A stretch of DNA of 64,000 nucleotides from Actimicrobium sp047621665 (GCA_047621665.1 JBLHMB010000005.1:1-64000), one strand, 5' to 3'; shown: positions 53,335 to 62,912, counted from the first letter of the stretch. The notes: generated by a model not told the origin, from the letters alone. Translations and numbers: made by a program.

Positions 53335-53637
53335 TTACTTGCGCGCGATAAGCAAGCCAACCAGCAAACCAACCGTCGCGGATACGGCGACAGCGCGCCA
53401 TGGATTCTCATGCACGTAATCGTCGGCCGTCGTGGCGATTTCCTTGCCGGTCTCGACTGCTGCGATCTGCGCGTCGTGCGCCCGGACCTTTGCGGTTTCA
53501 AGTAATTCCATGCCTCTACCGCGCAATTCCTCGGCTTTAACGCCGGTTGCGGAAGTCGCTTCACGAAACAGGTCTTGAGCGTCCTGAACCAGGGTCTTCA
53601 TATCGGTACGGCCAGTTCTGAGGTGGGATGTCAGCAT
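53335..53637 (-). CDS. YqjD/ElaB (DUF883) family membrane-anchored protein
   Basis: The product has 100 residues. A long amphipathic helix (TLVQDAQDLFREATSATGVK) and a C-terminal membrane helix (AVSATVGLLVGLLIARK) preceded by the DUF883 hallmark VHENPWRAV are seen. These proteins tether ribosomes to the inner membrane in stationary phase. GGAG precedes the ATG at 53637. It heads the three-gene cluster. Confidence 0.9.
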   Translation of the reverse strand: MLTSHLRTGRTDMKTLVQDAQDLFREATSATGVKAEELRGRGMELLETAKVRAHDAQIAAVETGKEIATTADDYVHENPWRAVAVSATVGLLVGLLIARK

Positions 53638-53816
53638 GATGAAACTCCTTGTAGGTAAAAATAACGTCTCTGCAGGGTACACAGTTTAGAGCGAAGCACA
53701 CGATAAACCGGAATGGCAGGCAACACAGTACGCTAACTCGCTTAATTGGCAAACAGCCTGCGGATCCCGGCTCCATCATGGGCATGATCACTTTCCACGC
53801 CTTGAGCCGGGGCAAA

Positions 53817-55250
53817 TTACATACCCGGCGTGCAATCAGCACAATGTTCGATCTCGGGGATGTCCTTTTCAAGCGCCTCTTGCAGATGGCGCAGCGCCGT
53901 ACGTACGCCTTCTTCGACCACCGGATGATAGAACGGCATCTCCAGCATCTGCGCCACGGTCATCTGATTCTGGCAAGCCCATGCCAGCAAATGGGCCAGG
54001 TGTTCGGCCCGCGGGCCTACCATCTCGGCCCCCAGAAACCGGCCGCTGCCAAGCTCGGCATACAAGCGCAGCATGCCCCGGTTCTGGCGCATCACACGAC
54101 TGCGACCCTGCTCGGCGAATGACATACTGCCTGTCGCATAGTGGCGCGGTGCAAGGTCGCTGAAGCGTTGTCCGACCAGCGCGATTTGCGGATCGCAAAA
54201 TACCACGCTCAGCGGCGTGCGACGCAGCCCGGCTTGAATCTCCGGAAAGCCACCGGCGTTATTGCCGGCAATGCGTCCCTGATCAACGGCTTCATGCAGC
54301 AACGGCATCTCGGCATCGGCATCGCCGGCAATGAAAATGGTGCTGCTACCGCACTGCATGGTGGTGCGGTCAAAGTGCGGCACCCCGCGTTTGTCGCATT
54401 CCAGACCGGCGTGTTCAAGTTGCAATCCAGCCAGGTTGGGCACACGGCCGACAGCCGACAAAACCAGCGAAAAATGTTCGCTGCGCACCACGCCATCCGC
54501 ACCAGCCGATTGCACCAGTACGCCGTCGTTGTCCCGCTGCACGTCAAAGCGCTGGTTGCCGAGCCGTAGGTCGAGCTCGCCACCGATACAATCGCGTGCG
54601 CTACGAATCACTTCCGGATCACTCAACGGACCAATCTTGTCGCCGCGTCCGAACAATGCCACCCGCACACCAAGCCGATGCAACGCCTGCCCCAGTTCGA
54701 GCCCGAGCACGCCAGCGCCCAGTACCGCGACTGATTCGGGCAGGCTGGTCCACGCGAATACCTGCTCGTTGTCGATGAGACGGTCGTCCAGCACCTGCAA
54801 CTCCGGCGGCATCCGCGGGCTTGAGCCGGTTGCAATGACGATACGTGCCGCGTTGACAATGGTGTGCTCGTCGACTTGCAATTGCTGCGGACCGAGAAAA
54901 CGAACGCTGCCGGTGAGGCGGTCCAGCGGCTCGATTGCTTCGACACCTTCCAGCACAAAACCGACAAAGCGGTCGCGTTCAGCCCGCACCCGCGCCATGA
55001 CCGCCTCACCGTCGATACGTACCGGACCGGCATGCACGCCGAAACCAGCGGCATCCGCAGCGTGATAAGCCGCATCGGCGGCGGCAATGAGCAATTTGCT
55101 CGGCATGCAACCAACCCGCGCACAAGTGGTGCCGTGCGGGCCACGTTCGATCAGGAGTACTTTGCCGCCATGAGATCTGGCGGCGCGATAGGCGGTCAGG
55201 CCGGCACTACCGGCACCGATTACAGCAACATCAACATCGATAATTTTCAT
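53817..55250 (-). CDS. FAD-dependent disulphide reductase (dihydrolipoamide dehydrogenase-like)
   Basis: The product has 477 residues. The FAD Rossmann motif is GAGSAGLTA (12-20), the redox pair C43/C48 sits in CARVGCMPSK, the NAD motif is GAGVLGLELG and IFIAGDADA closes the FAD site. The C-terminal catalytic His and Glu are in YHPVVEEGVRTAL. The enzyme class transfers electrons between NAD(P)H and a disulphide. It differs from typical Lpd (CLNVGCIPSK) and ends HCADCTPGM, with an extra CxxC. No 2-oxoacid dehydrogenase genes are near. Its start overlaps the upstream gene's stop. Confidence 0.85.
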   Translation of the reverse strand: MKIIDVDVAVIGAGSAGLTAYRAARSHGGKVLLIERGPHGTTCARVGCMPSKLLIAAADAAYHAADAAGFGVHAGPVRIDGEAVMARVRAERDRFVGFVLEGVEAIEPLDRLTGSVRFLGPQQLQVDEHTIVNAARIVIATGSSPRMPPELQVLDDRLIDNEQVFAWTSLPESVAVLGAGVLGLELGQALHRLGVRVALFGRGDKIGPLSDPEVIRSARDCIGGELDLRLGNQRFDVQRDNDGVLVQSAGADGVVRSEHFSLVLSAVGRVPNLAGLQLEHAGLECDKRGVPHFDRTTMQCGSSTIFIAGDADAEMPLLHEAVDQGRIAGNNAGGFPEIQAGLRRTPLSVVFCDPQIALVGQRFSDLAPRHYATGSMSFAEQGRSRVMRQNRGMLRLYAELGSGRFLGAEMVGPRAEHLAHLLAWACQNQMTVAQMLEMPFYHPVVEEGVRTALRHLQEALEKDIPEIEHCADCTPGM

Positions 55251-55798
55251 CAGGGTCTTTCCTCGTCAGGTTCGCGTAATTCGGCCAGGGAGGCAATGCT
55301 GCCAATCTGGATCATGATCGGGTTCAGCGACAACGCCGGCTGCATCGGGCGCCAGGCAAACAGCCATTCTTTTTGCCCCGACAAATGCCGCCCCCGGGTG
55401 AAAGCCGCACCTAACGCGCTGGGGACACCGTAAGCCACCGCCGCGTCGATACCGGCCCATTGCGGCAGCGCCTTGTGTACGGCGCGATGCACGCGTTCGC
55501 CGAATTCTTCGGTATTGTGGATGACCACACAGCACAGTCCTGCCGTGTCCTTACGGATTAATTTTTCACTCAGGGCGGTTGACAGGCTCAGTGTCAGAAA
55601 TCCGACCGTTGCCATTGTCTTGGTCGTACCAAAAGGCAGGATTTGGCTGGCCGGCGGGGCTCCGGACGCAGAGTCGGACTGGCCGCTGGGACGCAGACGA
55701 AACTCGCCGGCCTGCAAGGCGCGCTCCGCAGAATGCCGGTCCGCATAAAAATACAGCTTGGCCGGACGACCTGTTTCAACACGTGGGGTGGCAGACAT
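55250..55798 (-). CDS. Protein of unknown function coupled to the disulphide reductase
   Basis: The product has 182 residues from MSATPRVETGRPAKLYFYAD, with no signal peptide or Cys pair (one CC pair in AGLCCVVIHNT). The region SQILPFGTTKTMATVGFLTL and the ending GSIASLAELREPDEERP are not in a family I know. Its stop and the reductase ATG share an A (55250), so they are translationally coupled and probably act together. Confidence 0.6.
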   Translation of the reverse strand: MSATPRVETGRPAKLYFYADRHSAERALQAGEFRLRPSGQSDSASGAPPASQILPFGTTKTMATVGFLTLSLSTALSEKLIRKDTAGLCCVVIHNTEEFGERVHRAVHKALPQWAGIDAAVAYGVPSALGAAFTRGRHLSGQKEWLFAWRPMQPALSLNPIMIQIGSIASLAELREPDEERP

Positions 55799-55934
55799 GG
55801 TGCTCCTGAATCTGGTTCATCTGGCAGGCCGCCCTTTCAACGGGGTGCCCGCTACGTAAAATCGGATTCTACCGTCTTGCGCGAGGACGGCTGCATGTCC
55901 TGGCACACACAGCAGGCGTACCTACCCGCAGCCG

Positions 55935-56405
55935 CTATTGACTCATTTGTGGCTGAGCAATACTCCGTATCTGGAAACGGCCATCGGTATTGAACAGCCA
56001 GGTTTCTGATAATTCGAGCCGGCCATGCTTGAGCAATTGCAGCGCCGGACGCGGAAACGGTGCGCTGCTACGCAAACTCGCCAGCGCCGTGGCTTCGGTT
56101 GTGCTGTCATCATTGCTGCGAACAATGTTGCTGTGTAGCAGTTTGCCACTGGCATCGACGGAGAACTTGATCACGATTACCGAGCGTAGCAATGCTTGCG
56201 GCTGACCGCCGAACACCTTGCTGGCGTTGACATTCGAAATGTGCTCTGCCAACACTTCCTTGTACGCATCCATTGTGGTGGCAGCCAGCGGTACCGCCGG
56301 CTGGCCAAGAGTGTCGGTGCGGGGACCCGGCATGCGGGTCGGCGTACACGCTGCGAGCATTGCACCCAGTGCGGCCATAAAAATCGCAAATCGCTTTTTC
56401 ATCAT
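55935..56405 (-). CDS. Small lipoprotein with TonB-C-like domain
   Basis: The product has 156 residues. A signal with a lipobox (AAC, near residue 20) follows MMKKRFAIFMAALGAMLAAC. The mature part has VIVIKFSVDASGKLLHSNIV and SLRSSAPFPRPALQLL, a TonB C-terminal-like fold, and EWLF-type ending (ETWLFNTDGRFQ). GGGATC precedes the ATG at 56405. It may be an envelope protein of unknown role. Confidence 0.6.
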   Translation of the reverse strand: MMKKRFAIFMAALGAMLAACTPTRMPGPRTDTLGQPAVPLAATTMDAYKEVLAEHISNVNASKVFGGQPQALLRSVIVIKFSVDASGKLLHSNIVRSNDDSTTEATALASLRSSAPFPRPALQLLKHGRLELSETWLFNTDGRFQIRSIAQPQMSQ

Positions 56406-56664
56406 GGTGATCCCGAAATAAATTGTCGTCGACGTGATCAAGGAAAATCAGGATACACCGACATCCTGCCATGCCGATTGCAAAAAAAGAGACGCACCGC
56501 ACCGGTCAACAATCAAGCGGTCATTGGCCCGGCAAACTTGAATAGACGGTTGCACGGGAAGACTATTCCACGCCTCTGCGCCGGCCGGCACCCGCGGCCA
56601 TTATCACTATCCGGCAACAACATGGCGAGTAAGAGTTCTTTTCTCTGATAAGGTTATCGCTCCG

Positions 56665-57249
56665 ATGCCGACGGGTAAGACCACGATGATCATCGCCGCC
56701 CTGTGTTCCCTGCTAATTGCTACTGTAGCCATGCTGGCGTCACCGGCGGTGGCGGCGCCGGTCTTTGATATCACCGTCACGCGCAACCGTACCTCGGAGC
56801 AAGCCTATTTTGACATCCGGGCCAGCGGTTTTTCCCATGCAACGCCCGAGCGGGTCTGGCAGGTTCTGACCGACTACGAACGGCAACCGGACTACGTTCC
56901 CAACCTGCTGCACGCACGCATCCTGTCGCGCAACGGCGCGGAAGTGCTGCTGGAACAAGACGGCCAAAGCGGATTTTTCGTCTTCCACCACGCGATTCAT
57001 TTGCAGGTGCGGATCACTGAAAAGCCACCGTCATCCATCGAAGTCGCACTGGTCTCGGGCGACATGAAACGGTACAGTGCGCGCTGGTCGATGAGTCCGG
57101 CCGAACAGGCCGGCATCAGTGGTACCCGCCTTGACTACACCGGCGCCATCGAACCGGATTTTTTTGTGCCTCCGCTGGTGGGAAATGCCATCGTCCAGAC
57201 CGATATCCGCAAGATGCTTGAAGCAGTCATTGTCGAACTTGAAAAATAA
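56665..57249 (+). CDS. START-like (SRPBCC/cyclase-dehydrase) secreted protein
   Basis: The product has 194 residues. A signal peptide ends PAVAA before PVFDITVTRN. The mature domain has FSHATPERVWQVLTDYERQP then DYVPNLLHARILSRNGAEVL, the typical opening of the polyketide cyclase/START ligand-binding family. The likely role is binding a small hydrophobic ligand in the periplasm. A later in-frame ATG at 56686 would also give a signal peptide. It is 76 bases before the AsmA gene and on the same strand. Confidence 0.75.
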   Translation: MPTGKTTMIIAALCSLLIATVAMLASPAVAAPVFDITVTRNRTSEQAYFDIRASGFSHATPERVWQVLTDYERQPDYVPNLLHARILSRNGAEVLLEQDGQSGFFVFHHAIHLQVRITEKPPSSIEVALVSGDMKRYSARWSMSPAEQAGISGTRLDYTGAIEPDFFVPPLVGNAIVQTDIRKMLEAVIVELEK

Positions 57250-57325
57250 ATCATCCGCAAAAGTCGCTGCGGCGCGCTGAGCCTGATCGACTCGCGCCCT
57301 CACCTTACCCTCCCAGGAATGTCGC

Positions 57326-59353
57326 ATGACCACCATGAACAAGCCCGCCAGAATCGCCGTCATCGGCGCGGCCACCGTCGCAGCCGTCATCGCTGCAGTC
57401 ATCGCATTGTTGCTCACGCTCCTGCTGACGTGGAACTGGGACCGCAGCCGCCCGTGGCTCAATGACAAGGTCTCGCAAGCCATCGGACGCGACTTTGCCA
57501 TCCGCGGCCACCTCGACGTCAGCTGGCATCCTCCATCCGGCGAAACCGGCTGGCGCAACTATTTGCCGTGGCCACGCTTCACCGCCAGTGATGTCGTGAT
57601 CGCCAATCCTGACTGGGCCCGCCAGCCGAATTTTGCCGCACTCGACCGGATCGATTTCGACCTTGCCCTGCTGCCCTTGTTGCGCCGGCAAATTGCCATC
57701 CCGTCGATCGCGCTGGTTAATCCATCCGTCGATCTGGAACGGCGCGCCGACGGTAGCGTCAACTGGACCTTCACCCCGCCCCCGAACACACCATCGGCCT
57801 GGAAATTGACACTCGACCAGATCAGATTCGCCACTGGTACCGTGGCCCTCACCGACCAGGTCAAGAAGATCGACGCGGTCGCCACGATCCGGCCTGCCGG
57901 CAAGGCGGTCGAAGTCGGCGCCTTGCTTGACAAGGACGCGCCGGCTGTCGCAGCACCCACTTATGGTTTCGCATTCGATGTCAGCGGCACCTACAACAAG
58001 GCTGTCGTCAAAGGCAGCGGCCAGTTCGGCGGGGTGTTGTCGTTGACGGATGCCAGCCGGCCATTTCCGTTGCAGACCGACCTGCGGGTAGGTGACAACC
58101 ATATCGTCCTGAGTGGCACCATCACCGACCCTGGTAACCTGGCTGCACTCGACCTGCAACTACAGCTCGCATCCGGCAGCATGGCACACCTGTACGAACT
58201 TACTGGCGTGGCCTTGCCGGACACCCCGCCATTCTCGACCAGCGGTCATTTGACCGGACGCCTGCGCAAGTCCGACAGCACGTTCCGCTATGAAAAATTC
58301 AGCGGCAAGGTCGGTGGCTCGGACCTAGCCGGAACGCTCGAATACAGCACCGCAGGAGCACGTCCTAAACTGGTCGGCGAAGTCCGCTCGGAACGCCTGA
58401 TATTGGCCGACCTGGCACCGCTGGTGGGTGCCAGCAAAACCAATGCACCTTCGGCCGACGTCAAGCTGACACCCGGCCGGGCGATTCCGGTCACGCCTTT
58501 CCGGACCGGGCGCTGGAAAGCCATGGACGCCAATGTCAAGTTCATCGGCAAACAAATCATTCGCGGAGCCGCCTTGCCGGTCAATGATGTGTCGGCGCAC
58601 CTGATCATGGACGACGGCGTACTGACGCTGGATCCGCTGGCTTTTGGCGTTGCAGGTGGCACGCTGACAGGCAAGTTCGCGCTCGACGGTAGTACTGATC
58701 CGCTGCGTGGCAAGTTCACCATTGCGGCACGTGGCCTGCGCCTCAAACAACTGTTCCCGACCTTCGAACCGATGAAGACCAGCTTCGGTCAGGTCAACGG
58801 CGATGCGTCACTGGCGGCGACCGGCAACACACCGGCAGCTCTGGCAGCGACGCTCGACGGCGAGGTCCGCTTCCTGCTCAACGATGGCGTCATGAGCGGC
58901 ACGTTGCTGGAGCAGGCCGGCCTGAACGTCGGCAACATCGTGCTGGGAAAACTGTTTGGCGACACGCCAGTGAAGATCAATTGCGCCGCCGGTGAATTCA
59001 TCGTCAGTAAGGGCGTGCTCGATTCACGCGTGTTTGCACTCGACACCGCCGATGCGCTGATCAATGTCGACGGCACCGTCAACCTCGGAACCGAACAACT
59101 GGACCTGAACGTGCATCCGCACACCAAAGGCTTCCGGATATTTTCATTACGCTCGCCGTTGTATGTGAAAGGCACCTTCAAGAATCCGCAAGTCGGCGTT
59201 GCCATGGGTGCGCTGGCCGCGCGCGGCGCGGCAGCCGTCGGGCTGGGCTTACTTAATCCGTTTGCCGCCTTGCTGGCAATGGTCGCCCCCAGTAACGACA
59301 GTAAATCACCCTGTCCGGCCATCATCGCCGACGCGAACAAGGCCATGCGGTAA
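57326..59353 (+). CDS. AsmA-family envelope protein
   Basis: The product has 675 residues. One N-terminal helix (about 8-34) is followed by SQAIGRDFAIRGHLDVSWHP, FDLALLPLLRRQIAIPSIAL and NPSVDLERRADGSVNWTF, the start of the AsmA domain. AsmA repeats continue to QLDLNVHPHTKGFRIFSLRS and PLYVKGTFKNPQVGV, which is the C-terminal AsmA_2-type end. It may help lipid traffic across the periplasm. It is a different paralogue from the one at 39-41 kb. Confidence 0.88.
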   Translation: MTTMNKPARIAVIGAATVAAVIAAVIALLLTLLLTWNWDRSRPWLNDKVSQAIGRDFAIRGHLDVSWHPPSGETGWRNYLPWPRFTASDVVIANPDWARQPNFAALDRIDFDLALLPLLRRQIAIPSIALVNPSVDLERRADGSVNWTFTPPPNTPSAWKLTLDQIRFATGTVALTDQVKKIDAVATIRPAGKAVEVGALLDKDAPAVAAPTYGFAFDVSGTYNKAVVKGSGQFGGVLSLTDASRPFPLQTDLRVGDNHIVLSGTITDPGNLAALDLQLQLASGSMAHLYELTGVALPDTPPFSTSGHLTGRLRKSDSTFRYEKFSGKVGGSDLAGTLEYSTAGARPKLVGEVRSERLILADLAPLVGASKTNAPSADVKLTPGRAIPVTPFRTGRWKAMDANVKFIGKQIIRGAALPVNDVSAHLIMDDGVLTLDPLAFGVAGGTLTGKFALDGSTDPLRGKFTIAARGLRLKQLFPTFEPMKTSFGQVNGDASLAATGNTPAALAATLDGEVRFLLNDGVMSGTLLEQAGLNVGNIVLGKLFGDTPVKINCAAGEFIVSKGVLDSRVFALDTADALINVDGTVNLGTEQLDLNVHPHTKGFRIFSLRSPLYVKGTFKNPQVGVAMGALAARGAAAVGLGLLNPFAALLAMVAPSNDSKSPCPAIIADANKAMR

Positions 59354-59370
59354 TCCTGTATGCCTGTCCG

Positions 59371-60333
59371 TCAGTTGAAATGTCCGCGCAAGCGGAAGGC
59401 TTCGGTGGCCGCCACCAGTGCGCTGGCGGTTCCCGGTTCCAGCGCGGCATGGCCAGCATCGGCAATCATCCGCAATTGTGCTTGCGGCCACGCCGCGTGC
59501 AAGCGATGCGCTGACACCGGTGGACACACCACGTCGTAGCGGCCCTGAACGATCACCGCTGGCAAGTGGCGTATTGCATCAATCCCGTCGAGTAACTGGT
59601 TTGGCGCCAGGAAGCACGCATTGAGCATGTAGTGCGCTTCGAGCCGGCCGATACCCAGGCTGACCGTATCCGAATCAGGTTGGTCCTCCTGCGGCAACAG
59701 GAACACGCAACTGTTTTCATAGCGATTCCAGCTGCGCGCCGCCGGCAGGTAGGTCTGCGGGTCGTCGCTGAACAGGCGCTTTTCGTAGGCGTGGATCAGG
59801 TCGTCGCGTTCGTCGGCAGGGATGAATTCGGCGAAGCGTTGATGCGCTTCCGGATAAAACCCCTTGATGCCATCGATGAACCAGTCGATCTCGCTTTGCG
59901 AGCCGAGAAAGATACCGCGCAAAATAAACCCAAGGCAGGCTTGCGGATGCGCCTGGCCATACGCCAGCGCCAGCGTCGAACCCCACGAACCGCCGAATAC
60001 CAGCCATTGTGGAATGCCCAGCGAAGCACGCAATTGCTCGATATCCGCCACTAGCAAGGGGGTCGTGTTATCGCGGTACTCGCCTAGCGGCGTCGATTGG
60101 CCGGCACCGCGCTGATCGAACAGAACGATGCGATAAAACGCCGGATCAAAAAATCGCCGATGCTGCGGCGAGATGCCGCCACCCGGCCCGCCGTGCAAAA
60201 ACAGCACCGGCGTGCCGGCCGGATTGCCGCATTCTTCCCAGTACAGTTCATGGCGAGTATCGACAGCGAGGCGCCCGCTACGAAACGGAACTAATGGTTT
60301 AAACAGTTGAGTGACTTCAAAAAGGAGGGTCAT
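59371..60333 (-). CDS. pip: Prolyl aminopeptidase (proline iminopeptidase)
   Basis: The product has 320 residues with an alpha/beta hydrolase fold. VLFLHGGPGGGISPQHRRFF is the oxyanion region, the nucleophile Ser is in GGSWGSTLALAYGQ, the Asp is in QGRYDVVCPP and His in ADAGHAALEPG. It cleaves N-terminal proline from peptides in the cytoplasm. The family length is about 315, so it is complete. It faces the rightward AsmA gene. Confidence 0.92.
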   Translation of the reverse strand: MTLLFEVTQLFKPLVPFRSGRLAVDTRHELYWEECGNPAGTPVLFLHGGPGGGISPQHRRFFDPAFYRIVLFDQRGAGQSTPLGEYRDNTTPLLVADIEQLRASLGIPQWLVFGGSWGSTLALAYGQAHPQACLGFILRGIFLGSQSEIDWFIDGIKGFYPEAHQRFAEFIPADERDDLIHAYEKRLFSDDPQTYLPAARSWNRYENSCVFLLPQEDQPDSDTVSLGIGRLEAHYMLNACFLAPNQLLDGIDAIRHLPAVIVQGRYDVVCPPVSAHRLHAAWPQAQLRMIADAGHAALEPGTASALVAATEAFRLRGHFN

Positions 60334-60447
60334 GGCAAGGTATCAGAAAAAAGAACGGTGAGAAGTCGATCTGGTTTTACGGTAATAATAGCCCCAAAAT
60401 TAGTAATGCCCACCCACGATAGACCAGACAAAAAGAGAGTCCCCCAA

Positions 60448-61554
60448 ATGAAAACCAAAGCAGCAGTAGCCTGGCAAGCCGGCCGTCCCCTGACCATTGA
60501 AGACGTTGAATTAGGCGGCCCGCGCGCCGGCGAAGTCCTGGTCGAACTCAAGGCCACCGGTATTTGCCATACCGATTACTACACCCTGTCAGGTGCCGAT
60601 CCGGAAGGTCTTTTCCCGGCCATCCTTGGTCATGAAGGTGCGGGTATCGTGGTCGATGTCGGTCCGGATGTGAAGTCGATCCGCAAGGATGACCACGTCA
60701 TTCCGCTGTACACGCCGGAATGCCGCCAGTGCAAATTTTGCCTCTCGCAAAAAACCAATCTGTGCCAGTCGATCCGCTCGACTCAAGGCCAAGGCCTGAT
60801 GCCGGATGCCACCAGCCGCTTCTCGCTCGACGGCAAGCCACTGTTTCATTACATGGGCACATCGACCTTTTCGAACTACATCGTGGTACCGGAAATTGCC
60901 CTGGCCAAGATCCGCGAAGACGCGCCGTTCGACAAGGTTTGCTACATCGGTTGCGGCGTCACCACTGGCGTGGGCGCAGTGATCTTTACCGCCAAGGTTG
61001 AATTTGGTGCCACCGTAGTCGTGTTCGGACTCGGCGGTATTGGCCTCAACGTGGTTCAAGCCGCCAAGATGGTCGGCGCCAGCAAGATCATCGGCGTCGA
61101 CCTGAACCCTGAGCGTGAAGCCATGGCCCGCAAGTTCGGCATCACCGATTTCATCAATCCGAAAGATGTCGAGAACGTGGTTGACCGCATCGTCGAACTG
61201 ACCGATGGCGGTGCCGATTATTCGTTCGAATGCATCGGTAACACCAAGGTCATGCGTCAGGCACTGGAATGCACCCACAAGGGTTGGGGCCAGGCCATCG
61301 TTATCGGCGTGGCTGACGCTGGTGCCGAGATCAGCACCCGTCCGTTCCAGCTGGTTACCGGCCGCGAATGGAAAGGTTCGGCTTTCGGCGGCGCGCGCGG
61401 TCGTACTGACGTACCAAAAATCGTCGACATGTACATGGAAGGCAAACTCAACATCGATGACCTGATCACGCACCGCTTGCCGCTGGACCGGATCAACGAA
61501 GGTTTCGACCTGATGAAGGCTGGCGAATCGATCCGCTCGGTGGTGCTGTACTGA
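60448..61554 (+). CDS. frmA: S-(hydroxymethyl)glutathione dehydrogenase (class III alcohol dehydrogenase)
   Basis: The product has 368 residues. KATGICHTDYYTLSG and GHEGAGIVVDVGPD hold catalytic zinc ligands, CRQCKFCLSQKTNLC holds the structural zinc cluster, and GLGGIGLNVV is the NAD site. QSIRSTQGQGLMPD fits class III ADH. It oxidises the formaldehyde-glutathione adduct to S-formylglutathione. The ATG at 60448 fits family starts; the frame is open further upstream. The next gene starts in its stop codon (TGATG). Confidence 0.95.
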   Translation: MKTKAAVAWQAGRPLTIEDVELGGPRAGEVLVELKATGICHTDYYTLSGADPEGLFPAILGHEGAGIVVDVGPDVKSIRKDDHVIPLYTPECRQCKFCLSQKTNLCQSIRSTQGQGLMPDATSRFSLDGKPLFHYMGTSTFSNYIVVPEIALAKIREDAPFDKVCYIGCGVTTGVGAVIFTAKVEFGATVVVFGLGGIGLNVVQAAKMVGASKIIGVDLNPEREAMARKFGITDFINPKDVENVVDRIVELTDGGADYSFECIGNTKVMRQALECTHKGWGQAIVIGVADAGAEISTRPFQLVTGREWKGSAFGGARGRTDVPKIVDMYMEGKLNIDDLITHRLPLDRINEGFDLMKAGESIRSVVLY

Positions 61555-62402
61555 TGGAGCGCCTGGGCGAACATGCCTGTTTTGGCGGCGTGCAGGGTTT
61601 TTACCAGCACGCCTCGACGACGATTGGTTTGCCGATGAAGTTTTCGGTGTACCAGCCGCCGCAAGCCAAGGAGGGGCCGGTGCCGGTGCTGTTTTTTCTG
61701 GCCGGCCTGACCTGTACCGAAGAGACCTTCATGATGAAAGCCGGCGCGCAGCGTTACGCCGCCGAGCACGGCATGATGCTGGTCGCGCCGGATACCAGCC
61801 CGCGTGACACCGGCATCGCCGGTGTTGCAGACAGCTGGGACTTCGGCAATGGCGCCGGATTCTATCTGGATGCCACCGAGGCCCCGTGGGCCAGCCATTT
61901 CCGGATGGAGTCTTATCTGGTCGACGAACTGCTGCCGTTGATCGTGCGGGAGTTTGCGGCCCGTGCCGATGCGGTCGGCATCTTCGGCCACTCGATGGGC
62001 GGGCATGGCGCACTGACGCTGGCGTTACGCCATCCGGAAGTGTTTCGTTCGGTATCGGCATTTGCTCCGATTACGGCGCCGTCGCAATGTCCATGGGGTG
62101 AAAAAGCTTTCGGCCACTATTTGGGCGACGACCGGACCACCTGGGATGCACACGATGCCAGCACGTTGATGGCAAAGAGTGCGGAGACGCCATTCCCGAA
62201 TGGCATCCTGATCGACCAGGGTCTGGCCGATAATTTCCTCGATGCGCAGCAGTTGCTGCCGGAAGTATTCGAGGCGGCATGTCGCCATGCCGGGCAACCA
62301 CTGATCCTGCGCCGGCATGCCGGTTACGACCATGGTTACTACTTTATCGCCAGTTTCATTGCCGACCATCTGGCATTTCATCATCGGAATCTGTCTTCTT
62401 GA
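61554..62402 (+). CDS. fghA: S-formylglutathione hydrolase
   Basis: The product has 282 residues of the esterase D family. FFLAGLTCTEETFMMKAGAQ, nucleophile Ser in FGHSMGGHGALTLALR, the Asp in IDQGLADNFLD and His in AGYDHGYYFIASF are present. It hydrolyses S-formylglutathione to formate and glutathione, finishing formaldehyde detoxification with FrmA. The start overlaps the frmA stop, so the two are coupled. No FrmR regulator is seen. Confidence 0.95.
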   Translation: MERLGEHACFGGVQGFYQHASTTIGLPMKFSVYQPPQAKEGPVPVLFFLAGLTCTEETFMMKAGAQRYAAEHGMMLVAPDTSPRDTGIAGVADSWDFGNGAGFYLDATEAPWASHFRMESYLVDELLPLIVREFAARADAVGIFGHSMGGHGALTLALRHPEVFRSVSAFAPITAPSQCPWGEKAFGHYLGDDRTTWDAHDASTLMAKSAETPFPNGILIDQGLADNFLDAQQLLPEVFEAACRHAGQPLILRRHAGYDHGYYFIASFIADHLAFHHRNLSS

Positions 62403-62412
62403 AGTCTTTTTG

Positions 62413-62440
62413 CTGACAAGCTAGGCAAAAGAAATAAACT
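62413..62440 (+). promoter_or_regulatory. Possible promoter of the tRNA-Val/tRNA-Asp unit
   Basis: CTGACA (62413-62418) and TAAACT (62435-62440), 16 bases apart, are moderate matches to sigma70 boxes and are followed by GC-rich sequence before tRNA-Val. Weak evidence. Confidence 0.3.
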
Positions 62441-62518
62441 GTTGTAGACTTCGGGCCCTTCAGGTGTGAAGACAAACACCAGTTTTGAAGACAGCAGTAT
62501 CGTCAGGCAACTACAGCC

Positions 62519-62594
62519 GGGTGCTTAGCTCAGTTGGTAGAGCGGCGCCCTTACAAGGCGTAGGTCGGGGGTTCGAGCCCCTCAGCACCCACCA
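62519..62594 (+). tRNA. tRNA-Val (TAC)
   Basis: The 76-base cloverleaf has acceptor GGGTGCT paired with AGCACCC, D arm TAGCTCAGTTGGTAGAGCG, anticodon loop CTTACAA with anticodon TAC, T arm GGGGGTTCGAGCCCC-like and encoded CCA. Confidence 0.95.
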
Positions 62595-62625
62595 GTCAGT
62601 GGCCTGATGTTGCAAGTCCAGTTTT

Positions 62626-62702
62626 GGAGTGGTAGTTCAGTTGGTTAGAATACCGGCCTGTCACGCCGGGGGTCGCGGGTTCGAGTCCCGTCCACTCCGC
62701 CA
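62626..62702 (+). tRNA. tRNA-Asp (GTC)
   Basis: The 77-base cloverleaf has acceptor GGAGTGG paired with CCACTCC, D arm GTTCAGTTGGTTAGAATAC, anticodon arm CCGGC-CTGTCAC-GCCGG with anticodon GTC, T arm CGGGTTCGAGTCCCG and encoded CCA. It is 31 bases after tRNA-Val and shares its terminator. Confidence 0.96.
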
Positions 62703-62710
62703 ATATAAAA

Positions 62711-62735
62711 AAGCCTGCGCAAGCAGGCTTTTTTT
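62711..62735 (+). terminator. Rho-independent terminator of the tRNA unit
   Basis: The stem AAGCCTGC (62711-62718) with GCAGGCTT (62723-62730) has a GCAA loop and is followed by a T run. Its A-rich left edge makes it bidirectional. Confidence 0.93.
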
Positions 62736-62804
62736 ATGCCTCATCATTATTGCCCGCTTGCGGGCACATTCTCCGTCATCACTTTTGCCCGCTTGCCACC
62801 ATAG

Positions 62805-62912
62805 GTAGGGTGGCACGGAGGTATCGTGCCCACGCGAATGCAACGTGGCGTCGTCCGATTTGACCGCGATTTGGGACGCGCGCGTGGGCACAAGAACCCG
62901 TGCCCACCCTAC
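62805..62912. mobile_element. MITE-like hairpin element, copy 1
   Basis: The 108-bp element has near-perfect terminal inverted repeats. The outer arm GTAGGGTGG-CACGG is matched by CCCGTGCCCACCCTAC at the other end; an inner arm CGTGCCCACGCG matches CGCGTGGGCACA. The middle of about 43 bp is unpaired. It has no coding frame of its own that I believe. Structure suggests a nonautonomous element; the helper transposase is not here. Confidence 0.65.
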
